Below, in pieces: positions 47,411-56,742 of a stretch of DNA of 64,000 bases. Under the pieces are notes generated by a model. It was not told the origin of the DNA. It saw nothing but the letters and a program-made list of their open reading frames with translations, and ran no database searches. Position 1 is the stretch's first letter. Each line of letters begins with the position of its first letter. This DNA is from Leptospira noumeaensis (GTDB taxonomy: Bacteria; Spirochaetota; Leptospiria; Leptospirales; Leptospiraceae), in contig NZ_RQFK01000009.1 of assembly GCF_004770765.1 (NCBI RefSeq), forward strand, positions 248,001 to 312,000. The letters are read 5' to 3'. The translations under genes were made by a program, and so were the position numbers.

Positions 47411-47424
47411 TTGATTTGTATCAA
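47411..47424 (+). promoter_or_regulatory. FNR/CRP-family box of the nirK promoter
   Basis: TTGATTTGTATCAA is a perfect FNR-type palindrome (TTGAT-N4-ATCAA). Its centre (47417.5) is 41.5 bases before a start site near 47459 deduced from the TAGAAT -10 (47447-47452), the class II activator position used by FNR, NNR and DNR proteins. The regulator gene is not in the window. Confidence 0.75.
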
Positions 47425-47430
47425 TGAGAG

Positions 47431-47461
47431 TTTGGTACCAATTGTTTAGAATGATACCAAA
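47431..47461 (+). promoter_or_regulatory. Inverted repeat over the nirK -10 (possible repressor operator)
   Basis: TTTGGTA (47431-47437) and TACCAAA (47455-47461) are exact complements and enclose the spacer and the TAGAAT -10 element (47447-47452). A protein bound here would block RNA polymerase. Its distance from the FNR box fits an activator-plus-repressor arrangement. The repressor identity is unknown; an NO sensor is a guess. Confidence 0.45.
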
Positions 47462-47470
47462 GGATAGGAA

Positions 47471-48871
47471 ATGTATATGAAACTTCCGGAATTCAAAACT
47501 TTAAAAAATTTTCTCTTTCTCGTTGCCACTTTAGGCTTTTTTACATTTTGTTCTGGGCCAAAAACGGAAGAGGCCCAACTCACCTATGCCCCCGAAGTTC
47601 CTCCACATATCGATAGGTCAAGTGAGGCCAAAGTCATTGTGAATATGGAAACCGTAGAAGTGGTGGGTAGGCTCGCGGACGGTGTGGAATACACATTTTG
47701 GACTTTTGGTGGTTCTGTTCCAGGTCCTATGATTCGTGTGCGTGAAGGTGATGAAGTTGAATTCCATTTAAAAAATCATCCCACTAGTAAAATGCCACAT
47801 AACATTGATTTGCACGCAGTAACTGGCCAAGGTGGAGGAGCGGCTGCTTCTCTTACCATTCCGGGTCACGCTTCCAAATTTTCATTTAAGGCAATCAACC
47901 CTGGTTTGTATATTTATCACTGTGCGACCTCTCCAGTGGGAATGCATATCGCCAACGGGATGTATGGTTTAATTTTTGTACAACCCAAAGAGGATCTTCC
48001 CAAAGTAGACAAAGAATATTATGTGGTTCAAAGTGAATTTTATACCAAAGGAAAAAATGGGGAACCAGGACTGCAACCATTTAGCATGGAGAAGGCGATC
48101 ACTGAAATTCCCGATTACGTAGTTTTTAATGGATCTGTGGGTTCGCTTGTGGAAGACAGGGCCATCACTGCCAAGGTGGGAGAAACCGTTCGACTTTTTG
48201 TCGGCAATGGAGGTCCAAACTTAGTGTCTTCCTTTCATGTCATTGGAGAAATTTTTGATCATGTTTATACAGAAGGCGGAATCCTTCCCAATCAAAAAAA
48301 TGTCCAAACCACTCTCATCCCTGCCGGTGGTTCTGCTATTGTCGATTTTAAAGTAGAAGTCCCGGGTACACTTATTTTAGTGGATCATTCTATTTTTAGA
48401 ACATTTAACAAAGGTTCGCTTGGAATGCTAAAAGTGGAAGGAGAACCAAATTCCACTGTATATTCCGGAAAACAGGATGACACGGTTTACCTTCCGGAAG
48501 GGCCAGCCATCCAAAGAATGGTGACCGAAGTCAAACCCAAAACCTCAGCAAAAACTCCGAAAGAAATTTTAGCAAATGGGGAAAGAGTATATAAATCAGT
48601 ATGCGCTGCCTGTCATATGAAGGAAGGGCAAGGTGTGCCGGGAGTATTTCCACCTCTAGCAAAATCCGACTATCTCAATGCTGATAAATTTCGTGCCATC
48701 CAAGTATTACAAAAAGGCCTTAGTGGTCCCATCACAGTGAATGGACAAAAGTATAATAATGTAATGCCACATTTAGAACTGACAAAAGAAGAGATCGCCA
48801 GTGTGCTTAGTTATGTTTATAACAATTGGGGAAATAAGGGGATCATGGTAAGTGAGTCCGAAATAAAATAA
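47471..48871 (+). CDS. nirK: Lipoprotein copper nitrite reductase with fused cytochrome c domain
   Basis: A 466-residue enzyme reducing nitrite to nitric oxide. The N-terminus is hydrophobic and ends in FFTFC (lipobox-like), so it is probably anchored at the envelope. Two cupredoxin domains follow: [12 protein letters not shown] gives the type 1 His plus the catalytic Asp and a type 2 His; [19 protein letters not shown] gives the remaining ligands in the short AniA-type loop; [18 protein letters not shown] and [17 protein letters not shown] complete the type 2 site. Residues about 360-466 are a class I cytochrome c domain ([12 protein letters not shown], axial Met in NNVMPHLEL). Ribosome site AGGATAGGAA overlaps the start; ATG 47477 is an alternative start. 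Confidence 0.93.
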   Translation: MYMKLPEFKTLKNFLFLVATLGFFTFCSGPKTEEAQLTYAPEVPPHIDRSSEAKVIVNMETVEVVGRLADGVEYTFWTFGGSVPGPMIRVREGDEVEFHLKNHPTSKMPHNIDLHAVTGQGGGAAASLTIPGHASKFSFKAINPGLYIYHCATSPVGMHIANGMYGLIFVQPKEDLPKVDKEYYVVQSEFYTKGKNGEPGLQPFSMEKAITEIPDYVVFNGSVGSLVEDRAITAKVGETVRLFVGNGGPNLVSSFHVIGEIFDHVYTEGGILPNQKNVQTTLIPAGGSAIVDFKVEVPGTLILVDHSIFRTFNKGSLGMLKVEGEPNSTVYSGKQDDTVYLPEGPAIQRMVTEVKPKTSAKTPKEILANGERVYKSVCAACHMKEGQGVPGVFPPLAKSDYLNADKFRAIQVLQKGLSGPITVNGQKYNNVMPHLELTKEEIASVLSYVYNNWGNKGIMVSESEIK

Positions 48872-48889
48872 TCTTATAAGATTTATAAA

Positions 48890-49633
48890 ATGATGAGTCG
48901 TTTGATTTTTTTATTCTGTTTTTTATCGGTTTCCGTTTCTGGCGAGATGGTAAAAATTCCTGAAGGAAAATGGAGGCCATTTCTAAAAGAATCAGAATCA
49001 AAGTTAGGTGTTACCATTCCCGTTAAAAGTTTTTATTTGGATGAGTATCCTGTTACAAATAAAGAATATTCTGAATTCATAAAGACAAATCCACAGTGGA
49101 AAAAAGGAAAGGTTTCTTCTTTATTTGCCGATGGCGGTTACTTGGGTGATTGGAAGGGAAAAACTTATGAAGAGAATCAAACAGATTCCCCTGTAACTTA
49201 TGTTTCTTGGTTTACTGCCAATGCCTATTGCCAATGGAAAGGGAAGCGGTTACCTAAAGAATCGGAGTGGGAATATGTTGCGAGTATCCCACCGGCTAGT
49301 AAAAATAAAAAGGCAGTAGAAACAGTGATCCTTAACTGGTACGGGGAGGTTCGGCCAGAATTCCTTCCTAATGTTGGTAAATACAAAAATGCTTTTGGTG
49401 TGTATGACCAACATGGAATGATTTGGGAATGGGTCTTTGACTTTAATAACACTTCTGTGACAGGAGATTCCAGGCAAGATACTGATATCGAAAGTAGTTT
49501 GTTTTGCGGTGGTGGTTCCCTAAAAGCCAACGATTTTTCCAACTATGCATCTTACATGCGTTATGGATATCGTGCAGGTTTAAAGGGTTGGTATACGGCT
49601 AAATATTTAGGATTTCGATGTGCTAAGGATTAA
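48890..49633 (+). CDS. nirV: NirV-like protein (degenerate formylglycine-generating-enzyme fold)
   Basis: A 247-residue exported protein with a signal-like N-terminus (FLFCFLSVSVSGEM). The body is of the FGE-sulfatase (SUMF1) fold: DEYPVTNKEYSEFIKTN, PVTYVSWFTANAYCQWKGKR, LPKESEWEYVA, FGVYDQHGMIWEWVFDFN and the terminal YLGFRCAKD. The two active-site cysteines of true formylglycine-generating enzymes are missing from the GGGSLKANDFSNYASYMRYG segment, so a catalytic FGE role is unlikely. The gene follows nirK by 18 bases; NirV proteins commonly accompany nirK, with unknown function. The symbol rests on family plus context. Confidence 0.8.
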   Translation: MMSRLIFLFCFLSVSVSGEMVKIPEGKWRPFLKESESKLGVTIPVKSFYLDEYPVTNKEYSEFIKTNPQWKKGKVSSLFADGGYLGDWKGKTYEENQTDSPVTYVSWFTANAYCQWKGKRLPKESEWEYVASIPPASKNKKAVETVILNWYGEVRPEFLPNVGKYKNAFGVYDQHGMIWEWVFDFNNTSVTGDSRQDTDIESSLFCGGGSLKANDFSNYASYMRYGYRAGLKGWYTAKYLGFRCAKD

Positions 49634-49652
49634 AAATTTAGGAGAGTCTATT

Positions 49653-50267
49653 ATGAAAAACGAATATATCTTAAGAACTTTGGTTTTATTTTTTTGTTTC
49701 TCATTTTATTCTTTTTGCGATGACCATCATTCGCATGCAGACCACCAACATGGAGAGGGGTCTATTTTGGCAGCAAGTGAGGGAGCCAAGGGAAGTCTCT
49801 TTGATTTGCCAGTCAGTTGGAAAATGGAGTCCGGCCAAACATTTTTACTCAATCAAATCCAAGGATCTCCTTTTGTGATTAGTATGTTTTATGCTTCTTG
49901 CCAATCTGTTTGTCCAAGACTTGTGGCCGATATGGAAGAGTTGGCTAAAAAAATAAAAGAAAAAACCGGAAAAGATCCACGAATGGTTCTCGTTAGTTTT
50001 GATTCCGAAAAAGACAACCCCAACATTCTAAACGAATATAAAAAGAAAATGAAACTAGGAGAAAACTGGTCTCTTCTTTCTGGTAAAGAAGAAGACGTGC
50101 GTATGTTGTCTGTAGTGCTTGGAATCAATTATAAAAAGATTTCCAATGGGGAGTTCAACCACTCAGCAGTTTATAGTTTGGTTTCAAAAGAAGGATGGGT
50201 TGTTTCTCGGGTGGAAGGAGTGGGTTCCAATACGGATTCACTCATAAACATGTATCAAAAGTTATAG
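49653..50267 (+). CDS. SCO1/SenC/PrrC-type copper-thiol protein
   Basis: A 204-residue thioredoxin-fold protein with an N-terminal signal or lipobox-like segment (LVLFFCFSFYSFCDD) and a His-rich stretch after it (HHSHADHQHGEG), which suggests metal binding. The copper motif YASCQSVCP (CX3CP) and the distal His (FNHSAVYSLVS) are intact. ATG 49653 is preceded by GGAG at 49641-49644. Sco proteins deliver copper or reduce thiols for cytochrome oxidase assembly; here the operon position after nirK and nirV suggests copper delivery to NirK. Confidence 0.87.
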   Translation: MKNEYILRTLVLFFCFSFYSFCDDHHSHADHQHGEGSILAASEGAKGSLFDLPVSWKMESGQTFLLNQIQGSPFVISMFYASCQSVCPRLVADMEELAKKIKEKTGKDPRMVLVSFDSEKDNPNILNEYKKKMKLGENWSLLSGKEEDVRMLSVVLGINYKKISNGEFNHSAVYSLVSKEGWVVSRVEGVGSNTDSLINMYQKL

Positions 50268-50445
50268 ATTTAAATTTACGAATTAGTTTTATATCGTTCG
50301 TTTAAGTTTTATTTTTCTTCATCTTGGTTATTCTTTCAGCAGATACGAAAAGACGAGGGAACCCTTTTCTGATTTAGAATTGATTGCATTTGTAATCATT
50401 CTATTTTATTTTAACCAATAATTTCATTTTTTTAAGGAAACTTTT

Positions 50446-51498
50446 TTGGATTTTTTTGTTTATAGTCGCCTTCTTCGTAGTTTCGTTATTTTATCCCTTC
50501 TTGGTACATTTCACCTTTCCTGTAAAAAAAAATCTGATGAGAAAGAAGATTTGATCCTCCTTCTTGGACTTGGATTGTATGCTAGGTCTTGTGCCGGCCA
50601 AAATAGTTTTCCCTCAAACGGTGCTGTCGGTGCGTTAACCCGATTACAAATCCAACCTTCACAAACCTCTAGTTCCATTACATCATACAATAACCCCCAC
50701 CATGTTTACCCACCTCAATCAACTGTGAGTCGAAAAAATATTCTTTCAGTATTTTATCCGGGTACAGGTTCTAGCCCTTGTGAAGTTGGAGCAATTTTAC
50801 AACAGGGTGCATCGCGTGGTTACCATGTCATAGGTCTGAATTATCCTAATAATGATGCTGTGAATGGTATTTGTAACCAAGGGGATGCAAGATCCGATGT
50901 TAGTTGTTTTGAAAATTTTCGGAACGAAGTAGTGACAGGTGTTGATGTTTCTCCATACATTTCTGTGGATATAAATAATTCCATTGAAGGAAGGTTAGTT
51001 TTTCTCCTTCAGTATTTAATTTCAACAAGACCCGGTGAAGGTTGGGACCAGTATATTACAGGAAACAATATCAATTGGTCTTTGGTTTATGTGGGTGGGC
51101 ATTCCCAAGGAAGTGGGCATGCTGCCTACCATGGCAAAAGAAGGGCCGTGGCCCGGGTTTCCATTTATAGTGGTGTTTCCGATTATAGTTTGCAATACTC
51201 CTCAATTCCATCATGGCTCGGAGCGGCACAAACGGCACCTGCAGGATCATATTATGGACTCATCCATGAAAATGACACCATTGCCAATTTTAGTGGAAAC
51301 GCAAACCAAGTAACAGATGCTTGGTTGAATCAATTGGGTATGACAGGAACTCTTACTAATACGAGTGTCGGTGCCCCTTATGCTAATAGCAAACGTTTGG
51401 TGACGAGTGCTTGTAATGGAATGGGAACGGCCGCATTACATAGTTGCCCCATGGTCAACGGATTCCAAACTGTCTGGAACTATATTAGTTTTCCTTAA
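50446..51498 (+). CDS. Alpha/beta-hydrolase-like lipoprotein (350 aa)
   Basis: Starts at TTG 50446 with AAGGAAAC just upstream. A lipoprotein signal (VILSLLGTFHLSC, lipid Cys near 26) leads a secreted body. VYVGGHSQGSGHAAYHGKRR contains the serine-nucleophile elbow GHSQG of alpha/beta hydrolases, preceded by an oxyanion-like region (ILSVFYPGTGSS). The substrate is unknown; it is likely an envelope esterase or lipase-like enzyme. It follows the nirK operon by 178 bases and may have its own promoter. Confidence 0.78.
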   Translation: MDFFVYSRLLRSFVILSLLGTFHLSCKKKSDEKEDLILLLGLGLYARSCAGQNSFPSNGAVGALTRLQIQPSQTSSSITSYNNPHHVYPPQSTVSRKNILSVFYPGTGSSPCEVGAILQQGASRGYHVIGLNYPNNDAVNGICNQGDARSDVSCFENFRNEVVTGVDVSPYISVDINNSIEGRLVFLLQYLISTRPGEGWDQYITGNNINWSLVYVGGHSQGSGHAAYHGKRRAVARVSIYSGVSDYSLQYSSIPSWLGAAQTAPAGSYYGLIHENDTIANFSGNANQVTDAWLNQLGMTGTLTNTSVGAPYANSKRLVTSACNGMGTAALHSCPMVNGFQTVWNYISFP

Positions 51499-51514
51499 TC
51501 TTTTGCCGGAAGAA

Positions 51515-52249
51515 TCAAAAGGGAGGAAGACGTTTGAATATCCATTCTGGGATCATTCTTATGATTCCCATAATCAAACGCCACGGCCAACGAATATAAA
51601 CAATATCCTTTTTGTTTAGGCCTGCTTTTACAATTAGGTTGGCAGCCGTCTCTGGTTGTAAGGTGAGCCAAGGCATTAGGTTATGACCAAAAGACATTTT
51701 TGTATACACAGGACCTAGTTGGATGGTACAAACATGGACTCCCTTTTTAAAGAGTAAAGACCTAAGGCCTGAGAGGTAAGTGGTCAAACCTGCTTTGGCA
51801 CTTCCATAAATATAATTCATTTGTCTTCCACGTTCCCCTGCCACAGAACTGACTGCAACTATGGTTCCGTTTTGGTTTTTTTCCATATCCAATGATATGA
51901 TGTTTATGAGAGAAACAATTCCTGAATAATTGGTTTGAATCGTGGTAAGAAGTTCAGATTGGTTTTCTCTTGCTTTTGTTTGGTTTTGGTAGTATCCGGC
52001 AAGAAAAAATACTATTTCTGGTTTCGGATTGAGTGAGTCATAAAATTTTGAATGTGAAGAAAAATCAGTCACATCCAATTCATAAGTCTCTAAAGAGACA
52101 GGAAATTTTGTTTTGAGACTCGATTTAATATCATTTAACTTTTGTTTGTCTCTACCTGTTAGGGAAAGAGAAAACCCTTGTTTGGCTAGAGTTTCTGCTA
52201 TATGAATTCCAATATCGGAAGTGGCTCCAATTACAAGTGCATTTTTCAT
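51515..52249 (-). CDS. Short-chain dehydrogenase/reductase (DprE2-like)
   Basis: A 244-residue SDR. The NAD(P)-binding motif is divergent (VIGATSDIGIHIAETLA instead of TGxxxGxG), followed by NNAG-equivalent FFLAGYYQNQ, the catalytic Ser in VSSVAGERGRQMNY and the Tyr-Lys pair in YGSAKAGL. The SSVAGERxR-type segment resembles the DprE2 branch, keto-reductases acting on decaprenyl-phosphoryl sugars. The C-terminus carries a hydrophobic segment (WRLIMGIIRMIPEWIFKRL) that could tether it to the membrane. It probably shares a transcript with the upstream MBL-fold gene, 45 bases away. Confidence 0.82.
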   Translation of the reverse strand: MKNALVIGATSDIGIHIAETLAKQGFSLSLTGRDKQKLNDIKSSLKTKFPVSLETYELDVTDFSSHSKFYDSLNPKPEIVFFLAGYYQNQTKARENQSELLTTIQTNYSGIVSLINIISLDMEKNQNGTIVAVSSVAGERGRQMNYIYGSAKAGLTTYLSGLRSLLFKKGVHVCTIQLGPVYTKMSFGHNLMPWLTLQPETAANLIVKAGLNKKDIVYIRWPWRLIMGIIRMIPEWIFKRLPPF

Positions 52250-52294
52250 TGGGGTAAACCTAAATTCTTAGGTTTTAAAAAACTAGGTTCTTTG

Positions 52295-53326
52295 TCACTG
52301 AAAATTCCACCAACCATCCACACTCCCCGATCCAGTAAAAGAAAAGTTTTCTCCGATTTTTGGAACTTGTAAATTGAGTTTTAATTCTTTCGAAGCAACA
52401 AGCACTCGTTTGATGGGATCGTTCCAGGGATGCATAGAGAGAATAAATTTTCCCCAATGTACAGGGACAAAAGATTTAGCTCCAATGGTTTTGGCCGCCA
52501 AAGCTGTTTCTTCCGGGCGCATGTGAATGAAGGGCCAATCATCGCCATACTGTCCACATTCTAAAAATGCTAAATCAAAAGGGCCGTATTTTTTACCAAT
52601 GGATTCAAATACAGAACCATAACCGGAATCACCACCAACAAAAACTTTGTATCCACCAATTTTTAAAACATAAGAGCACCATAAACTTTTGTTCCTTAGG
52701 ATCCCTCGTCCCGAAAAATGTCTAGTTGGCGTCGCAGTTACATCTAGGTCTTTCACAATCTCTTTGGATTCAAACCAATCCAACTCTACAATTTTTGATA
52801 AAGGTACTCCCCAAGAAAGTAGGTGAGCTGAAACACCTAACGGAACAATGATGGTTTTTGTTTTTGGATGTAATTTAATGACTGTTTCATAATCCAAGTG
52901 GTCATAATGATCATGTGTGATGAGTAAAATGTCCAAGTCCGGCATATCTTCTGGTAAATAAACATCCGTTCCTTCAAAGGATTGAACCGCAAAAGGAACC
53001 GGCGATGCATAACCAGAAAACACAGGATCTACCAGAATCTTTTTACCACTCGCAAGTAATAGATAGGAAGAGTGTCCAAACCAAATGTACTGAGGAATAT
53101 TTGCGTCTAACAATTTTAAGTCGATTTTTGCAGAAGGAATCGGTGAAGAAGGTCGAATCGAATTTGGTTTTTGCCAATATTTGATGGCCATTTTAAAATA
53201 AGAGCTATCCGGTGCTAACATCTCGGTAGGTTCTAAATTTTTAAAACTACCTGATTGGAAATGTTCTGACCTGGAAATACGTTGGAGGATTTCGCCGTGA
53301 GGAAGTTTGCCGAAAGTTGAAGCCAA
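52295..53326 (-). CDS. MBL-fold metallohydrolase (UlaG/NAPE-PLD-like)
   Basis: A 343-residue metallo-beta-lactamase-fold protein. The zinc motif THDHYDHLD is intact, with other metal ligands expected in TRHFSGRG, GGDSGYG and PVHWGKF. The order and spacing resemble the UlaG/N-acyl-phosphatidylethanolamine-phospholipase branch rather than beta-lactamases. It has no signal peptide. It starts 11 bases after the hybrid histidine kinase gene, so they are co-transcribed. The substrate is unknown; a lipid or phosphodiester is possible. Confidence 0.87.
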   Translation of the reverse strand: MASTFGKLPHGEILQRISRSEHFQSGSFKNLEPTEMLAPDSSYFKMAIKYWQKPNSIRPSSPIPSAKIDLKLLDANIPQYIWFGHSSYLLLASGKKILVDPVFSGYASPVPFAVQSFEGTDVYLPEDMPDLDILLITHDHYDHLDYETVIKLHPKTKTIIVPLGVSAHLLSWGVPLSKIVELDWFESKEIVKDLDVTATPTRHFSGRGILRNKSLWCSYVLKIGGYKVFVGGDSGYGSVFESIGKKYGPFDLAFLECGQYGDDWPFIHMRPEETALAAKTIGAKSFVPVHWGKFILSMHPWNDPIKRVLVASKELKLNLQVPKIGENFSFTGSGSVDGWWNFQ

Positions 53327-53337
53327 AATGAATGTCC

Positions 53338-55761
53338 TTATTTATTTGACGGTAATAAATCCTTTTTCGCCCATTTTCGGATCATGAAATCCAAATCTCG
53401 TAGCAGAAGTGGTTTTGTCATAAAATCATCCATACCGGCAGATAAACATCTTTGTTTTTCTTCTTCCAGGACATTGGCGGTAAGAGCGATGATGACTGGT
53501 TGTTTGGTGATGGTTTTGGATTGGCGGATACATTTTGTAACCGTAATCCCGTCCATATCAGGCATTTGGACATCCACAAACAATAAATCTGGACTTTCGG
53601 AACGTACCATGTCCAAAGTTTTTTCCCCGTTGTCTGTTTGTAAGTTGGAGTATCCCAGTTTTTTTAAGAACAAACTAGAAACTTTTTGACTGATGGGGTC
53701 ATCATCGGCGACTAAAATCTTCAATGGATATTTTTCTGCTAGGAAAGAACCCTTTGTGATTTTTTGAATCGGCTCTGGTTTCTCGAATTCCTCGTTAGTG
53801 GGAATTGTTTCGGATTGGAATTGAGAGGCAAATTGAAAAACAAAATTGGATCCCCTTCCATAAACACTTTGAACGGTAATGGAACCTCCCATCTCTTCGA
53901 TTAACTTTTTTGTAATTGTGAGACCAAGGCCAGTCCCTCTGGTTTTTTCAGTAAGGTGAGAATGCACTTGTGAAAATGGTTGAAAGAGGTTTACGATTCG
54001 GTCTTCCGGAATTCCTATCCCCGTATCTTTTACTGAAACTTTTAATCGAACCGAATTTTCATTTAATGGGATGGTTTCGACAAGAACTGTGACAGCCCCT
54101 TTCTCGGTAAACTTAACAGCATTACTCAGTAGATTCGTCAATATTTGTGCCAACCTTCTTTGGTCTGTTTTTAAATAAGCTGGTGGGGGATTTAGAAATT
54201 CTAATTCGATTTTAAGTTTGTTTGGATCTGCTTGTGATTTAAAAAGATTGATACAATCGTTCATAAATTTTTGGAGTGGGACTGGTTCCAAATGTAACTC
54301 AAACTGTCCTGATTCCAATTTGGATAAATCCAAAATATCATTTACGAGTAATAGAAGGTTATCTCCACTAAATTGAATTAGGTTTAAATATTCTTTTTGT
54401 TCTTCTGTTAAATTGGTTTGTTGTAGTAACTGAGCCATTCCCAAAACTCCATTCATTGGAGTCCTGATTTCATGACTCATTGTAGAAAGAAAGGTAGTTT
54501 TGAAATTTACTTTTGCCTCTGCACTTTCTTTTTCTTGTTTGAGTCTTTCCTTGTTTTTGAAATTTTCTATCATCCTATCCGCAATGAATAGAGCTTGCGA
54601 GAGGCCAAAAACTAAAAATCCATATTGTGCAAGATAGGCGGTTCCTTTTTTTGCAAATTCAGTGAGTATATCTAAAGAAAATAAAGACATCGTTGCAATC
54701 ACAGAAAACAAAAACAAACGAGCACCTGGTTTTTTTAAAATTACACCATGAATGATCGGGTATAGTAATCCCAAAATGGAAATTAATGAAAAAACTAAAT
54801 GGAATGCCAAAAATTTAGAAAAGGTGAGTAGATCTAATGGCAGAGCTAAAAAAAGTAAGGAAGCCACAAAGAAGTTTACACGATAAATGAGTTTATATTT
54901 TTCTTCGTTATAAATTTCTTTCACATACAATACAAAAGAAAGATACAAAAGAACAAAACTAATCCCATTGACTCGCACCATGATTTCATAAACACCCAAC
55001 GGAAGGTAATTGTATATAAACCTAGTTTCGCCAATGCTTAATAAACGAAAGGCTGCTAAAAAACAAACAGAGGCGAATAGGATATGTGTTTTTTCATCTC
55101 TCCAAAAAATATATAAAACAAAATGAAAAAACGCAAGTGTGAGTAGAGATGTTAAAACAAAAATATCTCTACTAGTTGCTTCTAAAAAAGATTTATTGAT
55201 TCCGGCATGGTTCCCCAGTGAATAAGGAGTTGCCACGCCGCAGATATGGTAATGAAAACAAGATATCTTTAATGAGAGTTTGATTTCTCTGTTTTTTACC
55301 TCAGGGATTGCGACCGTTTGTACATTGAGATGTGGAGTTTCTGTGGAATAACTCTCTCCAATGATTCCTGATTTGTAAATACTTTCATCTCCAACAAGGA
55401 TTTCGAAAGCATTCCGAGTGACTCCATTTTGGAGGTATAGGGTTTTTGTGTTTTCTGGTATTAATATGGTGAGCGAGAATTTTGCAAACCCAGTCGGATA
55501 TTTTTCAAACGAAGAGTTTGTCCAATGTCCAGGCACTACCGTAAATTCTGAGTTGTTGGAATCTTCTGCCAAATTCCAATTTTTCCAATCGATTTTCCAT
55601 TCGCCATTCAGTGCCACATTCCCCATGGTTTCAAAGTCCCATCCACGGAGGTCGAGGACTCCCTTTTTGGCTAGAGGTAAGTTCTCTACTTTGTTGGATT
55701 CACAGCCAGAAAAGCTAAAAACCAATAAAACAAAAAGGAAGATGGGTTTCAATATCTTCAT
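53338..55761 (-). CDS. 7TMR-DISM hybrid histidine kinase with receiver domain
   Basis: An 807-residue sensor. It has an N-terminal lipoprotein-like signal (FVLLVFSFSGC), an extracytoplasmic beta-rich DISM domain to about 200, seven hydrophobic segments (about 205-390), the HisKA box STMSHEIRTPMNGVL with His near 429 and an ATPase domain (VKDTGIGIPEDRIVNLFQPF, GTGLGLTITKKLIEEMGG). The C-terminal receiver has the phospho-acceptor Asp in LLFVDVQMPDMDG (near 730) and the conserved Lys in DDFMTKPLL. No separate response regulator is adjacent. It lies downstream of the ECF41 gene and 11 bases before the MBL gene. Confidence 0.93.
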   Translation of the reverse strand: MKILKPIFLFVLLVFSFSGCESNKVENLPLAKKGVLDLRGWDFETMGNVALNGEWKIDWKNWNLAEDSNNSEFTVVPGHWTNSSFEKYPTGFAKFSLTILIPENTKTLYLQNGVTRNAFEILVGDESIYKSGIIGESYSTETPHLNVQTVAIPEVKNREIKLSLKISCFHYHICGVATPYSLGNHAGINKSFLEATSRDIFVLTSLLTLAFFHFVLYIFWRDEKTHILFASVCFLAAFRLLSIGETRFIYNYLPLGVYEIMVRVNGISFVLLYLSFVLYVKEIYNEEKYKLIYRVNFFVASLLFLALPLDLLTFSKFLAFHLVFSLISILGLLYPIIHGVILKKPGARLFLFSVIATMSLFSLDILTEFAKKGTAYLAQYGFLVFGLSQALFIADRMIENFKNKERLKQEKESAEAKVNFKTTFLSTMSHEIRTPMNGVLGMAQLLQQTNLTEEQKEYLNLIQFSGDNLLLLVNDILDLSKLESGQFELHLEPVPLQKFMNDCINLFKSQADPNKLKIELEFLNPPPAYLKTDQRRLAQILTNLLSNAVKFTEKGAVTVLVETIPLNENSVRLKVSVKDTGIGIPEDRIVNLFQPFSQVHSHLTEKTRGTGLGLTITKKLIEEMGGSITVQSVYGRGSNFVFQFASQFQSETIPTNEEFEKPEPIQKITKGSFLAEKYPLKILVADDDPISQKVSSLFLKKLGYSNLQTDNGEKTLDMVRSESPDLLFVDVQMPDMDGITVTKCIRQSKTITKQPVIIALTANVLEEEKQRCLSAGMDDFMTKPLLLRDLDFMIRKWAKKDLLPSNK

Positions 55762-55812
55762 CGTCTATGCATATAAGACGAAATAAACGGAAGAATTCTC
55801 TACTTTATAAAA

Positions 55813-56742
55813 TCAGGAAATCCACCGCCTTACAGAGAGAAGGGCCCATTCCCATAATTTAGGTTTCCGTAGATATCCTAATTTCAAAAGGGTTTCCTTG
55901 TTCCGAAAGGCTTTTAGTTTATCAGGATTTACTAAATTAAATATGGCATCGATTTGATTTTCTCTGGTAGTAAAAATTTGGACAACACTTGGTTCCTCTT
56001 CAGAATAACCGATGAGTGCAGGGGAACCATTGGCATAACCAAAATAGATTTCTGTGGATTTTGTTGCTTTTTGTGTTGTTCTGATGAGTAAAGATAAAAC
56101 ACGTCGGATTCCAGGGACAGGAATTCTCGCAGCATGAACCTTTCCCCCTCCATCAGAATAAGCAATCACGTCTTCTTTTAGTAATTTTGTCAGAGCTTTT
56201 GTGTCTTGGTTGTAACATGCAAAACTGAACTCGAGTAATAACTGAGAATGGAGTTTGGGATCTGGTTCGAATTTTTTTTTCCGAGACTGGATTGCATTGC
56301 GAGCACGATTTAAAATTTGCCTACAATTTTCAGAATTTTTCCCAACTATATTGGAAATGAATTCGTAATCAAAATCGAATAACTCTCGTAATATGAAAAC
56401 TGCCCTTTCGGTTGGATTTAAAGTTTCTAAAATGACAAGGAAAGCAAAATTGATTTTTTCATCATCAAAGTCTTCTGCTGTTTCTGGAATTGGTTCTGGT
56501 AGGTAAGGCCCAATATATGTTTCTTTTTTCCTTGACGCTTTTTTTAGAAGATCAAAAGCAAGTCTCGCGGTAATACTTCCTAAATATGATTTATGGTTTT
56601 GAATATTTGTCTTTTCTATGGAGAGCCACCTAAGATAACTCTCCTGAACTATATCTTCCGCATCGACATAACTTCCTGTAATGCGGTATGCTATGGAGAA
56701 AAGATAATGTTTCCATTTTAGAAAAAATTCTAGATCATTCAT
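55813..56742 (-). CDS. ECF41-type sigma factor with SnoaL-like C-terminal domain
   Basis: A 309-residue sigma factor. Regions 2 and 4 are seen in DAEDIVQESYLRWLS and AVFILRELFDFDYEFISNIV. The C-terminal extension (about 165-309) is the NTF2/SnoaL-like domain of ECF41, which controls activity in place of an anti-sigma factor. All three ECF41 signature motifs are present: YLPEP (variant of WLPEP) near 79, DGGGK near 197 and NPDKL near 273. Start ATG 56742 lies in the stop of the oxidoreductase gene (ATGA). An ECF41-type promoter precedes the pair. Confidence 0.9.
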   Translation of the reverse strand: MNDLEFFLKWKHYLFSIAYRITGSYVDAEDIVQESYLRWLSIEKTNIQNHKSYLGSITARLAFDLLKKASRKKETYIGPYLPEPIPETAEDFDDEKINFAFLVILETLNPTERAVFILRELFDFDYEFISNIVGKNSENCRQILNRARNAIQSRKKKFEPDPKLHSQLLLEFSFACYNQDTKALTKLLKEDVIAYSDGGGKVHAARIPVPGIRRVLSLLIRTTQKATKSTEIYFGYANGSPALIGYSEEEPSVVQIFTTRENQIDAIFNLVNPDKLKAFRNKETLLKLGYLRKPKLWEWALLSVRRWIS

